Positions 12,273-24,220 of a stretch of 64,000 bases of DNA are shown piece by piece. The stretch is from assembly GCF_001625305.1 (NCBI RefSeq), contig NW_017804498.1:145079-209078 (forward strand), given 5' to 3'. The first letter of the stretch is position 1; the number at the start of each line of letters is the position of its first letter. Position numbers and translations under genes: made by a program. This stretch comes from Branchiostoma belcheri (taxonomy: Eukaryota; Chordata; Leptocardii; Amphioxiformes; Branchiostomatidae). Below the pieces are notes generated by a model. The model worked only from the letters and a program-made list of their open reading frames with translations. It did not search any database and was not told the DNA's origin.

Positions 12273-12863
12273 CTTGAACATTGAGACTTTATTATTTTTA
12301 ATTTATTTCATGAAAAGTAATGTATGCCTATCTACCTAGCCGGCACCTTAAACTATGAAATGGGAACAACTGATATGCCGACACAGTTCATTTGTTTGGC
12401 GGGAATATAAAAGATTTTAATAACGGCATGGACTCAATACAAATTGGTAGACAGCTGTAGCAAATTGTGTACGGGTCACAAAGTTTGTTAACTGGTATGA
12501 TGGTTATGATGGATCATCTTTCATCTTTCTTTCATGAAAGATGAAAGATGAAAGATTTGTACTAAAGTCGTTATCACCAATATCAGGGTTTTAAAATTGA
12601 ATTTACTATCACAACTAAATGATCCATCATAACCATCATACCAGTTAACAAACTTTGTGACCCGTACACAATTTGCTACAGCTGTCTACCAATTTGTATT
12701 GAGTCCATGCCGTTATTAAAATCCTTTATATTCCCGCCAAACAAATGAACTGTGTCGGCATATCAGTTGTTCCCATTTCATAGTTTAAGGTGCCGGCTAG
12801 GTAGATAGGCATACATTACTTTTCATGAAATAAATTAAAAATAATAAAGTCTCAATGTTCAAG
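12273..12863. repeat. Near-perfect inverted repeat, 245-bp arms
   Basis: Arms 12273-12517 and 12619-12863 are reverse complements with one mismatch seen (ATAAAAGATT against ATAAAGGATT). The loop of about 100 bases contains a small CTTTCATC palindrome. It also holds a direct copy (about 12555-12583) of the 29 bases lying immediately outside the left arm (12242-12270). No coding sequence. Confidence 0.9.
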
Positions 12864-13286
12864 TGTAACCGTATGCAACAAGGGGCAAAATGTATATTCA
12901 TTCCTATCTGTTGTCAAACATCAATCGTTCCTTAGAAATAATATCAAAATATTTTTATACGTTGACAAATATTAATATATAGTAATTCGAGTATTCTCAT
13001 TATGATGCCTTCTGTTGTGATTATAACTTCGTTTGTGGCTATTTGTATACTGCTGGTAGGTATGAGTGTCACAAGAAGCCATGAAATTAAAAAGCCGCGA
13101 ATATTTAATCAGTTCTCGTATTTTTTAATTAGAAACTTGGCAACTGTCCTTTGAATGAAGTGTTTTTTTTTGTTTAATTTTTGAAAACTTCCTTTGTATC
13201 CATTGAAACCGCGCTAACGCGTCGGAAGCAAAGGTTACCATCTGTCGTTTATAGAGTACTTTGTTTTTCTGCGGCTTTAGTGAAGG

Positions 13287-13294
13287 TATAAATA
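13287..13294 (+). promoter_or_regulatory. TATA box upstream of an untranslated exon
   Basis: TATAAATA is followed about 30 bases later by a plausible start region. An untranslated exon then ends at 13357 with the donor GTAAGG. The next acceptor, TCGTCTTCTGCAG ending at 14645, opens the signal-peptide exon. Confidence 0.5.
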
Positions 13295-14645
13295 CGGAGT
13301 CATATAGGCATTGCGTGTCTACCAGTCATTTTGATAGTGAAGACAGCGTATCACAAGGTAAGGCCTATAGAGTTCCTCTCAGAATTTGGTACCGAATAAT
13401 TTGGTTGGAATCTAATGTTATTTCTTGACTATTACCGGCAGTGCGAAAGCGAAGAAAGGCCTACGTAAATTCCACACTGATCTTTTCATTCGTTTTACAA
13501 GGATTGCATACTGGTCAAAAGCACCAACTGCTAAAAGAGCGAACATATCTTTTTCTACCTCTAACGTGATAGGACCAGCAGACTGAATAGAACATTGACT
13601 TGGGTTAGACTTTGCATGGCATTCTTTTTTTATTAGTAGGCGGGAAATCTGTAATGCACAGCCGGTGGTGTCAAGCTGGTATTGTGAAAATATTTTATGT
13701 TATGTCAAGCGATGGTAACTTCCTGACATTAGGTGAGCTGGCTCAGAAATATGAAATAACCTTTAGTACTTTACACCTGTGGATATGCTTAGATATCCTA
13801 GCCTGAAATCAGCTATCCCTAATGTTTGGAAAAAAATGCAGTAAAGAAAGATCAGCTTGGTGATTCGGTGGGAGAAACCATCGCTTCACAGACTTTTTCT
13901 TGAAAACAGTTGTATGACATATTTATGACATATTTAAAACAAACGTTTGAACTCACACCGGGTCATGACGAACCGTCAAAAACTTTTGAACATGAAGACA
14001 ACTTGAAAAATGTGTACTCATTGGCTTTCATATGCACTAAGAATGTTTAAAAACTACAGTATTTTCAGTATGAGATAATACAAAGGTTTTTGCCGACAAG
14101 TTGCTATCTTAAGAAAATTAAAGTTACAGACTCAGACAAATTCCCATTTTTTAACAAAAAACTAAACCTAAACCACTTGTTTGTAGATTGTTGTTACGTC
14201 ACTACTTATTGGAAGGACTTTTGCTCCTGGTGGCTTGACACCTTTTCAGAACATATTGCACTAACGAAAACGGATATAATGTATGGTAAAATTGAAAAAG
14301 CAGTAAAAGAATAGACACTTGAATCAATGTTTATTATATGCAAAATATCTTTAAGAGTGTATCATCGAATAACAAGCCTTATTTCTGTAATACACTATTC
14401 TTATTTTGATAATATTCGAGACGAACATTCTTTGTAACCTGTCACACCCCATGTATGTATTATTATATTTGCTTTAGGGGGCTTGCCACAAGGTTTTTCT
14501 TTTTATGTATTTATATGTAATATTTCTTTAACTTAATAAAAATATGTCATCGCCAGCAAAAAAAAATTTAATGGTTTTCTTGAATTGAAAAGTTGCCGAT
14601 AACCTAGGCTAGCTTAGACCAACCATTTTCTGTCGTCTTCTGCAG

Positions 14646-14737
14646 TTCTATCTGAGTTGGTAAGATGGCGTTTTCTATTGTCAACCTTTGCCTCGTGCTG
14701 GGTCTTCTTCTGAACGAGTGCTCTGGGAACGAGAAAG
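14646..14737 (+). CDS. Orphan signal-peptide leader exon
   Basis: A good acceptor (TCTGTCGTCTTCTGCAG) precedes 19 untranslated bases. An ATG at 14665 then encodes MAFSIVNLCLVLGLLL, a clear secretion signal, plus NECSGNEK, and the exon ends with the donor GTGAGA in phase 1. The upstream TATA box and untranslated exon (to 13357) fit a real promoter. The only nearby phase-1 acceptor that opens a coding exon is at 18854, in the fibrinogen-like gene, so this may be an alternative leader for it. Alternatively the body of its own gene has been lost to repeat insertion (element E copy 3 starts 140 bases later). Without splicing the frame ends after 49 residues. Confidence 0.45.
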
Positions 14738-14877
14738 GTGAGACAAGCCTGTTGGCCAGGATGATTGACAGGAGTGTGGAGAGGCCGGCAGGTGGGAGGG
14801 TTGGTCACCTTTAAAACGCTCTCTGGTCGCTTCCGTGCCAAAACGACAGGACGGTCCGACCTGTACATATTCTGTAA

Positions 14878-15270
14878 TTACCTCCATGAAAAATGGAGGT
14901 ATTGTTTTTGGAGGTATAGCATTTTCTGTCAGGAATATGTGGTGTGAGTTTGGTCCCCCTAGCAGCTTGTTCTGGAAGTGCAGGGGACTTTCTGGCGAAA
15001 TCTTTAAAAGCCAATAAGTCCAAATGGGAACATATTTTCATCATTTTTGGTGTGTAGGTAGCTGAGAGAGAGTTGTACATAATTAAATGCAAATTATGCA
15101 AATGAGGACTTAATTTGCATTATTTAGGAGGAAAGTCTATAATTACAGTGTTTTATATAATAGTACTTTTATACATGTAATCTATTTCATCTGTGGCAGG
15201 TGGAACATCAACAGGTACCTATTATGTAAATGATAACCTAATTTGCATTATTAATGTGAAAATTCTGTAA
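14878..15270 (-). mobile_element. Element E, copy 3 (truncated, reverse)
   Basis: Read in reverse it ends with the same CCTCCATTTTTCATGGAGGT hairpin as copy 1, followed by AA and a flanking T. It carries two ATGCAAAT/ATTTGCAT palindromes and then breaks off near 15270 with no left end. Confidence 0.65.
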
Positions 15271-16408
15271 AAGCGTAGTTATAGTGGTCAGAGAGTCCTT
15301 TGTGAACGAAGCAACATACTATTTCCCAAGCCTGTACCATGTCTTTCTACGAAAATTGGCCTGGGAGTCTGGCCGCGAAAGGTTGTTTTCTTCCCTCCGA
15401 TGCGCGGCGATCCAAACTTAAAAAAACGGCCGGCAAAAACTCCTTCAACTAAATTATTCTTCTATACAGCCAGCGTTGTTGAAGCGTGCAATGTCCAATA
15501 TACGTTGAAAACAATTGCACTACAAAATGTTCACACAAAATGGCCAATTGTTGTGATGGTATGTGGTATGTAAGATAAATAGGTTCCTCCCGTGAGTCGC
15601 AAATTGTATCTCTCTAGCGGGCTAACTCCCTTTAGCGGCATACTATTCCCTTTATTTTGGCCATTTTCTACTATTTTCCAGCGATACACGATGCCTGGAC
15701 CTGGCCATCGTGTACAGTATACCCAATTAAAACACATTCCAGATGTTTACACTGGGGGCCACAGTGCTGTCACATTAGCAATCGTTAAGCACGCCCCTGC
15801 TTGGGAATGTTGTTTCAACAAACAACCATTCAAAGAAAATGTTTTCGGAAGAAAGCCACTGTTGACAGGTTCCTGTCTGTAACTTGTTGCTTTAACCTAG
15901 ATACAAAACCTGACCAAGACTTCGCCTGCCCTTAAAATGTTCAATCACCAAAAGCCCACTACAGTACGGACCACCCACGACGACCATTTCCGAACTTGAT
16001 CTTCCTATCGTCAACGGCATCTTGCTCACAAAAAATCGTGAACATCCATTTGACTTCATGAATTACCCTGCTAACAACAATAACGACCAACACAAAAGGT
16101 CAAATTCAATGACGTGGGAACCCCCACGAGGCCCATTTCATCAGAACTTGACCTTCGTATTCTCAACGGTAACTTGCCAACTAAAAATCATAGACAACCA
16201 TTTAATAATTCCCGATTTGTCTGGAGTACAACAAAAAACGCAAACACAAAAGGTCAGCTCCAGTCACGTAAGAACCCCCCACGAAGCCCATTTTTGGCCT
16301 TGACAATGCCCATCACTAAGACAACCTGCCTGCCAAAAACCTCCTTCAAAATTTGTCGTGCATAATCTGCCAAACAGTGCCAAAACGATTTCATAGCCTT
16401 CTCGTCGA
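15271..16408. other. Unassigned stretch, no gene seen
   Basis: Open frames here lack family motifs, splice context and coding-like composition. Degenerate repeat text is likely, for example the paired phrases around 16100-16310 (GACGTGGGAACCCCCACGAG and CACGTAAGAACCCCCCACGA). Confidence 0.4.
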
Positions 16409-18008
16409 AGGCAATAACTTGCTGCAGAATAGTAGAGATTGACCATGTATTATGGGAGAAAAAAATGACTTTTTGGGGCTTAGACCGATAAAACACCTCT
16501 ATAGGCTAGCCCCACTGCATAAAAAGTTGGATTTACGAACTAGAGTTCGACAATCTCATACCTCCATGACATGTTTAGTGCTTTCGTAAAGCTTATGCAT
16601 AGTGATGATCACATAAATGGCTTACATTTACAATCCTGCTCATTAGCAAAATTTTTATACAAATTATTCACATAGCCCCTACCTACACACTGGTGAAATC
16701 CTTACCATTTAACATGGACAACGTATGATATTGTTGGTTATATGCAAGTATGACCTCTGACATACCTTTGCCAACTCATGTTTGCCATCCAAGCTGACGA
16801 ATTATACATTTTTTTACTGCCAATATGCAAATTATAAGAGCCCAATTGCATATATTATATCATTTGATCATATTCTCCGCCCAATGACAGGGTTATCTTA
16901 AGAAATAAGGCTAATCTAGCGTTTCCTCATAAATTATGCAAATGAGGTCCTGATTTGAATAAATTATGTTTAGTGATGTTCGCCTTAATTGAACTTCCAA
17001 GTATGGCAAGTATTAAATTCACAGCAGTTACCACCATAAAATTGTACCAATTTGCCATTAATTATGCAAATTAGGTCTTCATTTACATAATCAATATCTA
17101 CCAATGATCTTGTTGTTCTCAATTACATATGTCTAAAGTGTTTCATAGCCCTAATATGGAATACAGCAGATTTATAGAATTTCCTCATTAATTATGAAAA
17201 TTAGATCCTGATTTGCATAATTGCATTTTAATCATGTCAAGCATCATTTCAGCTACCTACATACCAAAAATCATGACGATCCATCAAACAGTTGTTCAGT
17301 TATCCTCTCTCGAATATTTTTAAAGAAACCATCCTGCAGTTCCAGAACAAGCCGCTAGGGGGCCCAAACTCATGTGACTTCTTCCCAAGCACGAGAGCTA
17401 CCTATCATCCAAATTTCATGACCCTAGCATGTCCAGATCGCGAGATATCAAAACCGGAAGTTGCGCTGCAGTACCAAGGGAAGCCACTAGGGGGACCAAA
17501 ATCTAATCATTTCCAGTTTTTGTCACACCCTACCAACACACCAAGTATGAAACCAATCCATCCAGGCGTTCTTGAGTTATCTTGTTGACCAACAGACGGA
17601 CAGACGGACAGATAAACGCAACTGAAAATATAACCTCCATGACACATTTCATGGAGGTAATAACAGTAAATGTGACGTCGGTAAAGTCAATTGATGTGTT
17701 TATACCTTGTAAACAGTACTAGTGCCAGATTTACAATAAAGGTAAATACAAGTCAAGTCCCTTGATGTATACTTTGTCAACATCACAGGACTTTATAATT
17801 GTAGTAAATAAAAGTCAATTCCAATTGTTTCACATCTTTCCTGGCATTTATTACCATTAGTAAATCCATTTTTTTCGATAAGTGGGCTGTAGAAATCCAA
17901 GGAGATCTTTCGCTAGCCAAGATAGTGTCAAATTGGTCAGAATGTATCCAACAAGCTACTTGGCTGCTGTCTTGGATACCGAAAGATCTGCTTAAAGATT
18001 ATAGTGAA
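16409..18008 (+). repeat. Host repeat R2, copy 2 (split by element E copy 2)
   Basis: The left part, 16409-16539, and the right part, 17661-18008, match R2 copy 1. The break falls between GGATTTACGAA and TAACAGTAAAT, which are contiguous in copy 1. Downstream of R2 the two loci differ, so R2 ends near TATAGTGA. Confidence 0.8.
16540..17660 (+). mobile_element. Non-autonomous element E, copy 2 (precise insertion)
   Basis: 1121 bases inserted between an A and a T of R2 with no target duplication longer than a base. The left end is CTAGAGTTCGACAATCTCAT. The right end is the hairpin ACCTCCATGA..TCATGGAGGT followed by AA. The interior carries several ATGCAAAT palindromes. A single-base A/T target, no duplication and a 3' hairpin resemble Helitron-type insertion, but the ends are not the usual TC and CTRR, so the class is uncertain. 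Confidence 0.75.
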
Positions 18009-18186
18009 TTATGATCAGGCTAAGTCCTTGGGCTAAGCCAGGGCTTACGTGCTTACTTACACGTCTCCGTTTAAAGTGAAGGTTTATTTAGGTCACTGAA
18101 CGTCTTCTTGCAAACCTGGACTACAGAAATCTCCATATTAATCGTAAAAATAACCGTACCCTTTGGTGAGCTCGAGGTTGTCAACC

Positions 18187-20988
18187 ATGTCGTCTCTCAA
18201 ACTTCTAGCACTTTTCTCACTGTGTGTTATCTTACGTCTAACAGTCGCTGAAGACGCGGGCACCTCGTCCACAACTTGTGGCGGCTCCCCCGACCCAGCA
18301 CCAGACGCCCAGGGCTGCAGCATCACCGGCAACTTCGTCTTTCACAGTGGGAACTGTGTGGGGAAGAACGAGCTGGATGAGCTCAAAGCAAGGCTTCAAG
18401 AACTTTCCGATCGTGTCTCAGGTAAGCTTCACTAGACCATGATCACCGAGCGACCGTTGAGTGACAAAATGTGGATTTGTGATCTTTATTTCATAATGGT
18501 AATACGATACGATACCTAAATATGATTTAACAACGAAACACACAAGCTGTGAAAGATGTTCTTTACGTATGGAAGCGATATCGATCTGCCAAATTTTTGG
18601 TCACATCTTTTGTTGACAAAGGCGCGTAAGATTGTTGTACAAGCATGGGCATGTTAAACCTTGGTTGGGGCTCAGACCTGGCATGCAATCACTGTAGGCT
18701 TCACATAACATTCACGTTATTGTTTTGGTCGCTAAGCTGACATGTCTTGGCAAGATCCCTTCCTTTGACAGGTGGTTCTAAATTCAGAAAGATATTCATT
18801 ATTGGCAATTATGATGAAGTTGGTACTGAAGGTCTATGTCTATATCACATTAGGGGACGTCTCAAGGAGAGGAGAGTCTGAGGAAAACCCAGCTATGTCA
18901 TGCCGCGAGATCTTCCTGTCTGGCTCCTACACAAGCGGGCTGTACTGGGTACGGCTCTCCGCACGGGACGAGGGGGCAGTCCAGGTGCGACACGAAATAC
19001 CATGCCAATTTTACCAATTAGTAGTTCAGCCAATGAGAGAATGGCAATTAGCGGATCGACCAATGAGACAATGGCTACATGTTCGTCTTATTGTATTTGC
19101 ATTTTCACGTTTTTATTTTGCACTTCTACGGTTTAACGGTGGTCACGGCTATGGGATTTGCTTTGCTTTGCTTTGATTTTGATTTATTGAAATTGGAGGG
19201 ATCAGTCTTGCTTTGTTTTATACCTTGACAACCTAGAATCGGTACGTTCAAATGTTTCTTCGGTACAATAATCCGTCACGTAGTGTGAACGATAATCCGT
19301 CACGTAGTGTGAACCGGATAAGAACAGGTCACAACATATTCGTGAACTTGTTTTGACAGGTTTGGTGTGAAATGGGCTTCCAGGATGGCGGCTGGCTGAG
19401 GATCTTCAACATGATGGCCAAGGGAGCCTCCACAGACCAGGCTGCCGAGATGTATGACATCATAACCAGGTAACGAGATATGCAAATACGATGTGGCTGA
19501 GTTAACGTAAGATCGTCAAAATACTTTCACCTCACCACAGCATGGATTATTTAATTTCAAAGCTAATACGTCTTCGCTGAATCAACATTGGAAACTTAAT
19601 CGAGTATCGTATGTATCGCTCCTGGAAGAATAGCTGCCACCCTTGGGTGGGCAGATAAAAGAGAGTTTTTCCTCAATGAACCTCGTATACCTTAACAGTT
19701 ATAGACAGTGCGTGGGACTACTGTATACTACGGACGCACCGAAAAACAAAACTCCAGGAAACGGAAGTAATTACACGCTGTACTAAGAATATAGTTTTCT
19801 TTGCCGAGGAAATAAAATTTGTTTTAATATGCACAGGAACGGCCCTATCCAGGCAGTTCTCTCCAACACCACTAGTAGCGCTATTTACACCCAGGGTCTG
19901 GACTTAGGAATGTACCACGAGGTAACGGCCATTCACTGCCATGGTCTATACCTAAGTTGTTGTCACTTTCATCGGATATCTTACTTTTACCTTCTGCGCA
20001 AAGTTACAAACATCTTACTTTCTCTCAAAAGACAGCCGTGAGAATAACACTTTTCAAGCTAATCTAATAGGCATTAGAATTAGAACTCCTCTGTGTTGGT
20101 GGAACACATATTGCAAAATTCAATCGGTAGTTTTAGAAAGCATTCTGATCCGGCTGGACCCGAACGGAAATTATCACTGAACAATATCTTGTCATAATCA
20201 TCAGCAAACAAAGATACAAACAAACAAACAACGCATCGATGTTGTCCCCAGGTTGTGTACGGCTGGGCCAAGTCCTCAGCTGATGTGGTGTCTCACTACG
20301 GCTACTACCGTGACGACCTGGGCCTGAAGGGACACTGTTACATCGACGGCTTCTGTGGGGACAACAAGGTGGTGGCCACCATGACCAGCAGCGTCACGAA
20401 GGAGAAGAAGGAGATCAAGGTGATCCTGTCGTCATTAGAGAAGTTCTTCAACTGATATGATTTATGCAAATGAGGACCTTATTTGCATTATCAATGTGCA
20501 ACCTTTACAATGCGTCACTTGTAATGGCTAGTGTCATTTGGCGAAAATATGAAGCCCGCCCTGAAACTCTTGCTAGATGTACATAATGCAAATCAGGTTC
20601 TAATTTGCATAATTTATGAGGACAGTGAATTGTAATATCATATTGTATAGTGTATTGGAATCTTATATCGAACCAAAACCATAAACATATCACATAACAA
20701 ATCTATCATCATATACAGACGAATAATAGATTAAAACCGTCGCCATGACCGTAATTTTTGTTGCCAGCCTTGTTTTTTTTTTTGCTCCTTTAGACTGGAA
20801 ATGACCCGACCTACCCTCACGTGGGTCTCGGCTGGTCGACCCAACAGATCACGTGGGGTTACGACCTGAACACGTCTCCTCACGGCCACTGGGCGAACTG
20901 GTACACCAGCTCCTGCTGTCTGACCGGAAATACCGCCGACATCCGGGATGCTGGCAGCAACTGGCGCTACACCATCCTCATCCGTTAG
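18187..20988 (+). CDS. Secreted fibrinogen-like protein
   Basis: Six exons, 18187-18421, 18854-18984, 19360-19469, 19837-19921, 20252-20419 and 20794-20988, join in phase to 307 residues. Residues 1-21 form a signal peptide. A linker holds three cysteines (31, 44, 57). A short heptad-like helix (NELDELKARLQELSDRV, 61-77) could be a coiled coil that drives oligomerisation. Residue 95 begins the opening of a fibrinogen-related domain: SCREIF, SGLYWV, VQVWCEM, DGGW. Beyond about residue 135 the sequence departs from standard fibrinogen domains; I do not see the usual calcium-site and closing motifs. It has its own cysteines (216, 222, 284, 285) and several Trp/Tyr-rich segments. One NTT glycosylation site lies near 169. 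Relatives act as lectins or immune recognition proteins, but the ligand here is unknown. The start used is MSSLK; an upstream in-frame ATG at 18163 would spoil the signal peptide. Confidence 0.82.
18997..19165 (+). repeat. Dispersed promoter-like repeat module, copy 2
   Basis: It lies in intron 2 of the fibrinogen-like gene. Two CCAAT-bearing units (CAGCCAATGAGAGAATGG and CGACCAATGAGACAATGG) precede TTGTATTTGCATTTT. The GC box has decayed to GGTGGTCACGGCTATGG. Confidence 0.75.
20455..20620 (-). mobile_element. Remnant of element E in the last intron
   Basis: Two ATGCAAAT/ATTTGCAT palindromic units lie 36 bases past exon 5 of the fibrinogen-like gene, with the phrase TCATTTGGCGAAAATATGA seen near the left end of other copies. 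Neither complete end is present. Confidence 0.55.
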
Positions 20989-23980
20989 AGGAAGGGATGA
21001 TTAGCCTCCTGTGTTGACTTACTAGCGGCTAGCGTTAATTCCGTTTACCTTCGCAGAAGGAAAACATATTGTTTTTGCTCAGTTTCTTCTTCTTCCTCTC
21101 CCTCTAAACAACTTGATAAGGTTAATGACATGGAGGACGCGCCTGTCACCATGGTAACTAGTACTGTAGCAACAACATCGGTGTTGGGTTACATCGTGTA
21201 GCAGGACAGAGTTGGAGAGGCCATACATATGAATGTACAATGTATTTGACTTTAAACAGTGCAGCAATTCGTCGGACTAGACCAGGTGAAGATTTTATTA
21301 GGGCGATCACTGACTAGAGTAGCGCAGCAGAATCTTTTCAGGGGGAGAGATGTATATATGGTGGAGGGTTGTATCGGGTGAAGAGCTGTGTCGGGCCACC
21401 TTCGCCAAATACATATCTCTCCTAGAAAAGCTAAGAAACTGCTCCGTTCTCTAGCCACATATCAACGAAAATTGTATCTCCAGTTGAATCGGTTTGTCCA
21501 AATTATATATATCAAAGGAATAGTAATACAAACTGTACTAGTAGTTCTGGGAGAGTAATTGGGATTAAATTTACATTTTCCTACAGTTCAATCATCGACA
21601 ATGTCAACGCTAATATTTTTATAATTCTCGACTTGACAGGTAGAGCTGGCGCCAAGCAATTGCAGTGCAGGAGTGATCTGCTAGACGGCGATAGCAAACC
21701 TAATCTATCAGTGCGAACCATACCTATAAACGTTACCATTCTCATCTAAACGTGTTTTCTTATTACGGCAGAAACAATGAGGTCGTTGTCAGCATTAGTT
21801 ATTCAAATTAATTGAACTCAAGACGATCGAACAGATATTGTAACTCCGAGAAGGAGGAGTATTGCTCATGTGGTCAGTTGGTTTTACATGTTCGCAGATA
21901 AAAATCACGGTTCCCGTTGTATTCACACGAACTCAAGTTTGCATGAGTGTTCTCGATGATTCAACTTCTTTCTAATAAATACCTGAGTTGAAAGAATTAA
22001 AGCGTCCATGATAAATGATTATAGGTTAATCAAGTAGGCTGTACGTTCCTTCTAACGTGTAAGGATTCAGTCTACAAAACTAACCTCAGTAGGACACCAT
22101 TAAAAAATTATCTGAATGACCATTGGGTCTGAACATATATGCGGATAAAAACATGTAAACAACATAATCCTCAAGCCAAGACCTAAAGTACCACCGAAAA
22201 GATCACAGATCGATGCCCTACAGTTACCCTATGGAAAGAAAAACGGAGTAGGACATAAGAGTGAGGTCATAATCGGTCAGAGACAGCAATACAAGAGCGA
22301 ATCTGGTAAACCCTCGTATATTACGTCTGGCAGACCCCTTTCAAGAACGATATAGCTCGAAACGATCAAAGTGAAAGCCATAGAATTTCGGGGAACATCA
22401 AAGTAGCCACAGGCCGAATGGAGTCCAAGCTATAATACTAGCACGTCAGCAGGGAAAATGATCAAAACTAGTATCCGTTACAAATCCTTTGATATGTTCA
22501 ACTTGAGAAATACAAATGATGCAGAATACTAGTCTAGTACTGCTTCTTTTCATTGAATGCAAAGAGAATTGTTCGTGAGCAGATAGCCCTCACAATTACA
22601 TCTCCAGAGACGTATTTTACAAATAATCATGGTATACAAAACGTCCAAACGGTCTGCGTCATTTGGTGTAGGCGTTAGAACGAGTGGGCTGATGGCATGT
22701 GTACGTCCATAAGCGAAAGCAATCAAAACCTTCTCTAGCTGCTGGGGGCTAAATTCCATAAAATATTTTCGAAGCACGGCGATCTTATTATTCGCTTTGA
22801 AAGATTACGGTGCTTCAGTAGGCCTCGGATTTCTCGTGTTAAGGTACGCGGAATCCTTGGTAGGGTCTGCTAATTGCATCTCGTAGCTTCATTTAGCAGA
22901 CTTAGATCGAAGTGGGCCCGAGCTTGAAAGGTTTGTATTGAGTGTATAGTTATTGGACTTTCTACAATTAAGCTACATACGTGTACACGATCTAAAAGCC
23001 AACAAGAAGAGGTTACATCGTGGAGCATTCGATCATGTTTCCTGGTTAGGGTTATCCTCCTGTGCAAACGCCGACTGTTAAAAAGTCTGATTTCAGGCAA
23101 CATAGTCATAGTCATGCACAACCGAACATAATGAACAATTGCTTTGTATGATTACTCTTCTAGCAGAGGTTTAGGTTTTGACTTATTTTTGGCGTGTTTT
23201 GGGGGCTTTTTTATTGGGCTTTCTTTTTTGCACTGGTATATATTTTTACGCCAACCCAATGTTTGGAGAGTATACCACGTTACGCAGGTATTGAAAATCC
23301 GAGGTACCGTGGAATTCTTTCCCCAAATTTGCATTATTCAAAGTCTACTTCTTAAGGTAAAAGTGGATCGATAACACATTTGTGCATTTTGTCGACGGTG
23401 CTTTTGCAATGGATCCTCAGCTACCAGTAACTTATTAATTCACTTTAAAGCGATATTATGTAAGATTTTTGCGCCAAAACTGTAAATATAAATAATTGAA
23501 AATTTCTCATCTAGATTGTCATTTCCAATTACTTTCAGCATTAGCATCGCTATTTCGCTTTTCCGGCGACTCAGCGCAGCGCGAGAAAGTTGCGCCAGGC
23601 CCGCTGTGCTGTATTTTAGGAGGATCCTAAAAATAATGTAAACAGCTGTTTTCGTTCGGATCTTCGGCAGCTTCCAACACGTTTTTGCGGCGCATTGATC
23701 TTTTACTCCCCAAATGTCTTAATGAATCCAGGTAGGCTTATAGCGCAAGAAAATGTGTAAAACAACCGTTTAGAATAGAGAAAATCTTATATTCTCAAGT
23801 GTTTGGTAAATGGGCGTTGTGAAGCAAATATCCAAATGGGCAAAATAAAAAAAAAATGTGCAGATCGACTTCCCCATCTAACTGTTATATTTTGAAATAG
23901 TTATCTGCGGAGCCAGACCCTTTGGTGGACATGTACTGGACCGTTTTTAATAGAGACTGCCGCGCGGCCTGCTGATGTCC
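20989..23980. other. Intergenic stretch, no gene seen
   Basis: Only short open frames without motifs. From about 23440 the text becomes richer in CG (for example GCGACTCAGCGCAGCGCGAG), possibly a repeat or the edge of the promoter region at 24 kb. Confidence 0.4.
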
Positions 23981-24220
23981 ACCTGTTTACCCACCTGTTG
24001 ACTTACCTGTGTAACAGGACTTTGTCCTCGCACAGCATGTCGGGATTTGTTGTTTCTCCTGCACATTCCCAACATGGCCGCCTGAGCTGCAGAGGCTGAC
24101 CACTCGGCGCTTCTACCCCGATTCTGGCCCCCGGACGCCCCGCAAAACCGACATATTGGCCATTTAACGACCCCAAGACAAGCGTCCCGATATTCCGAGG
24201 AGAAGAGACGTGATTTGCAG
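23940..24220 (+). promoter_or_regulatory. Probable promoter and untranslated exon 1 of the RNF24-like gene
   Basis: A CG-enriched stretch contains AACATGGCCGCC and ends in a strong donor, GATTTGCAG/GTGAGATG, at 24220/24221. The next exon on this strand with a recognised gene is the RNF24-like exon at 28020, so this is the natural leader. Assignment rests on position and the donor only. Confidence 0.4.

Noticed and set aside
15592..15882. 96-codon plus-strand frame in the repeat field
   Set aside because: No family motif, no splice signals, and lies between mobile elements.
18163..18435. Longer start and read-through version of fibrinogen-like exon 1
   Set aside because: The eight extra residues would precede the signal peptide, and the frame after the donor at 18421 ends at once; splicing to 18854 gives the conserved continuation.
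18772..18853. Alternative acceptor at TTTGACAG before 18771 for exon 2
   Set aside because: In the required phase it reaches a stop (after GGAGAGGAGAGTC) before the fibrinogen-like part.
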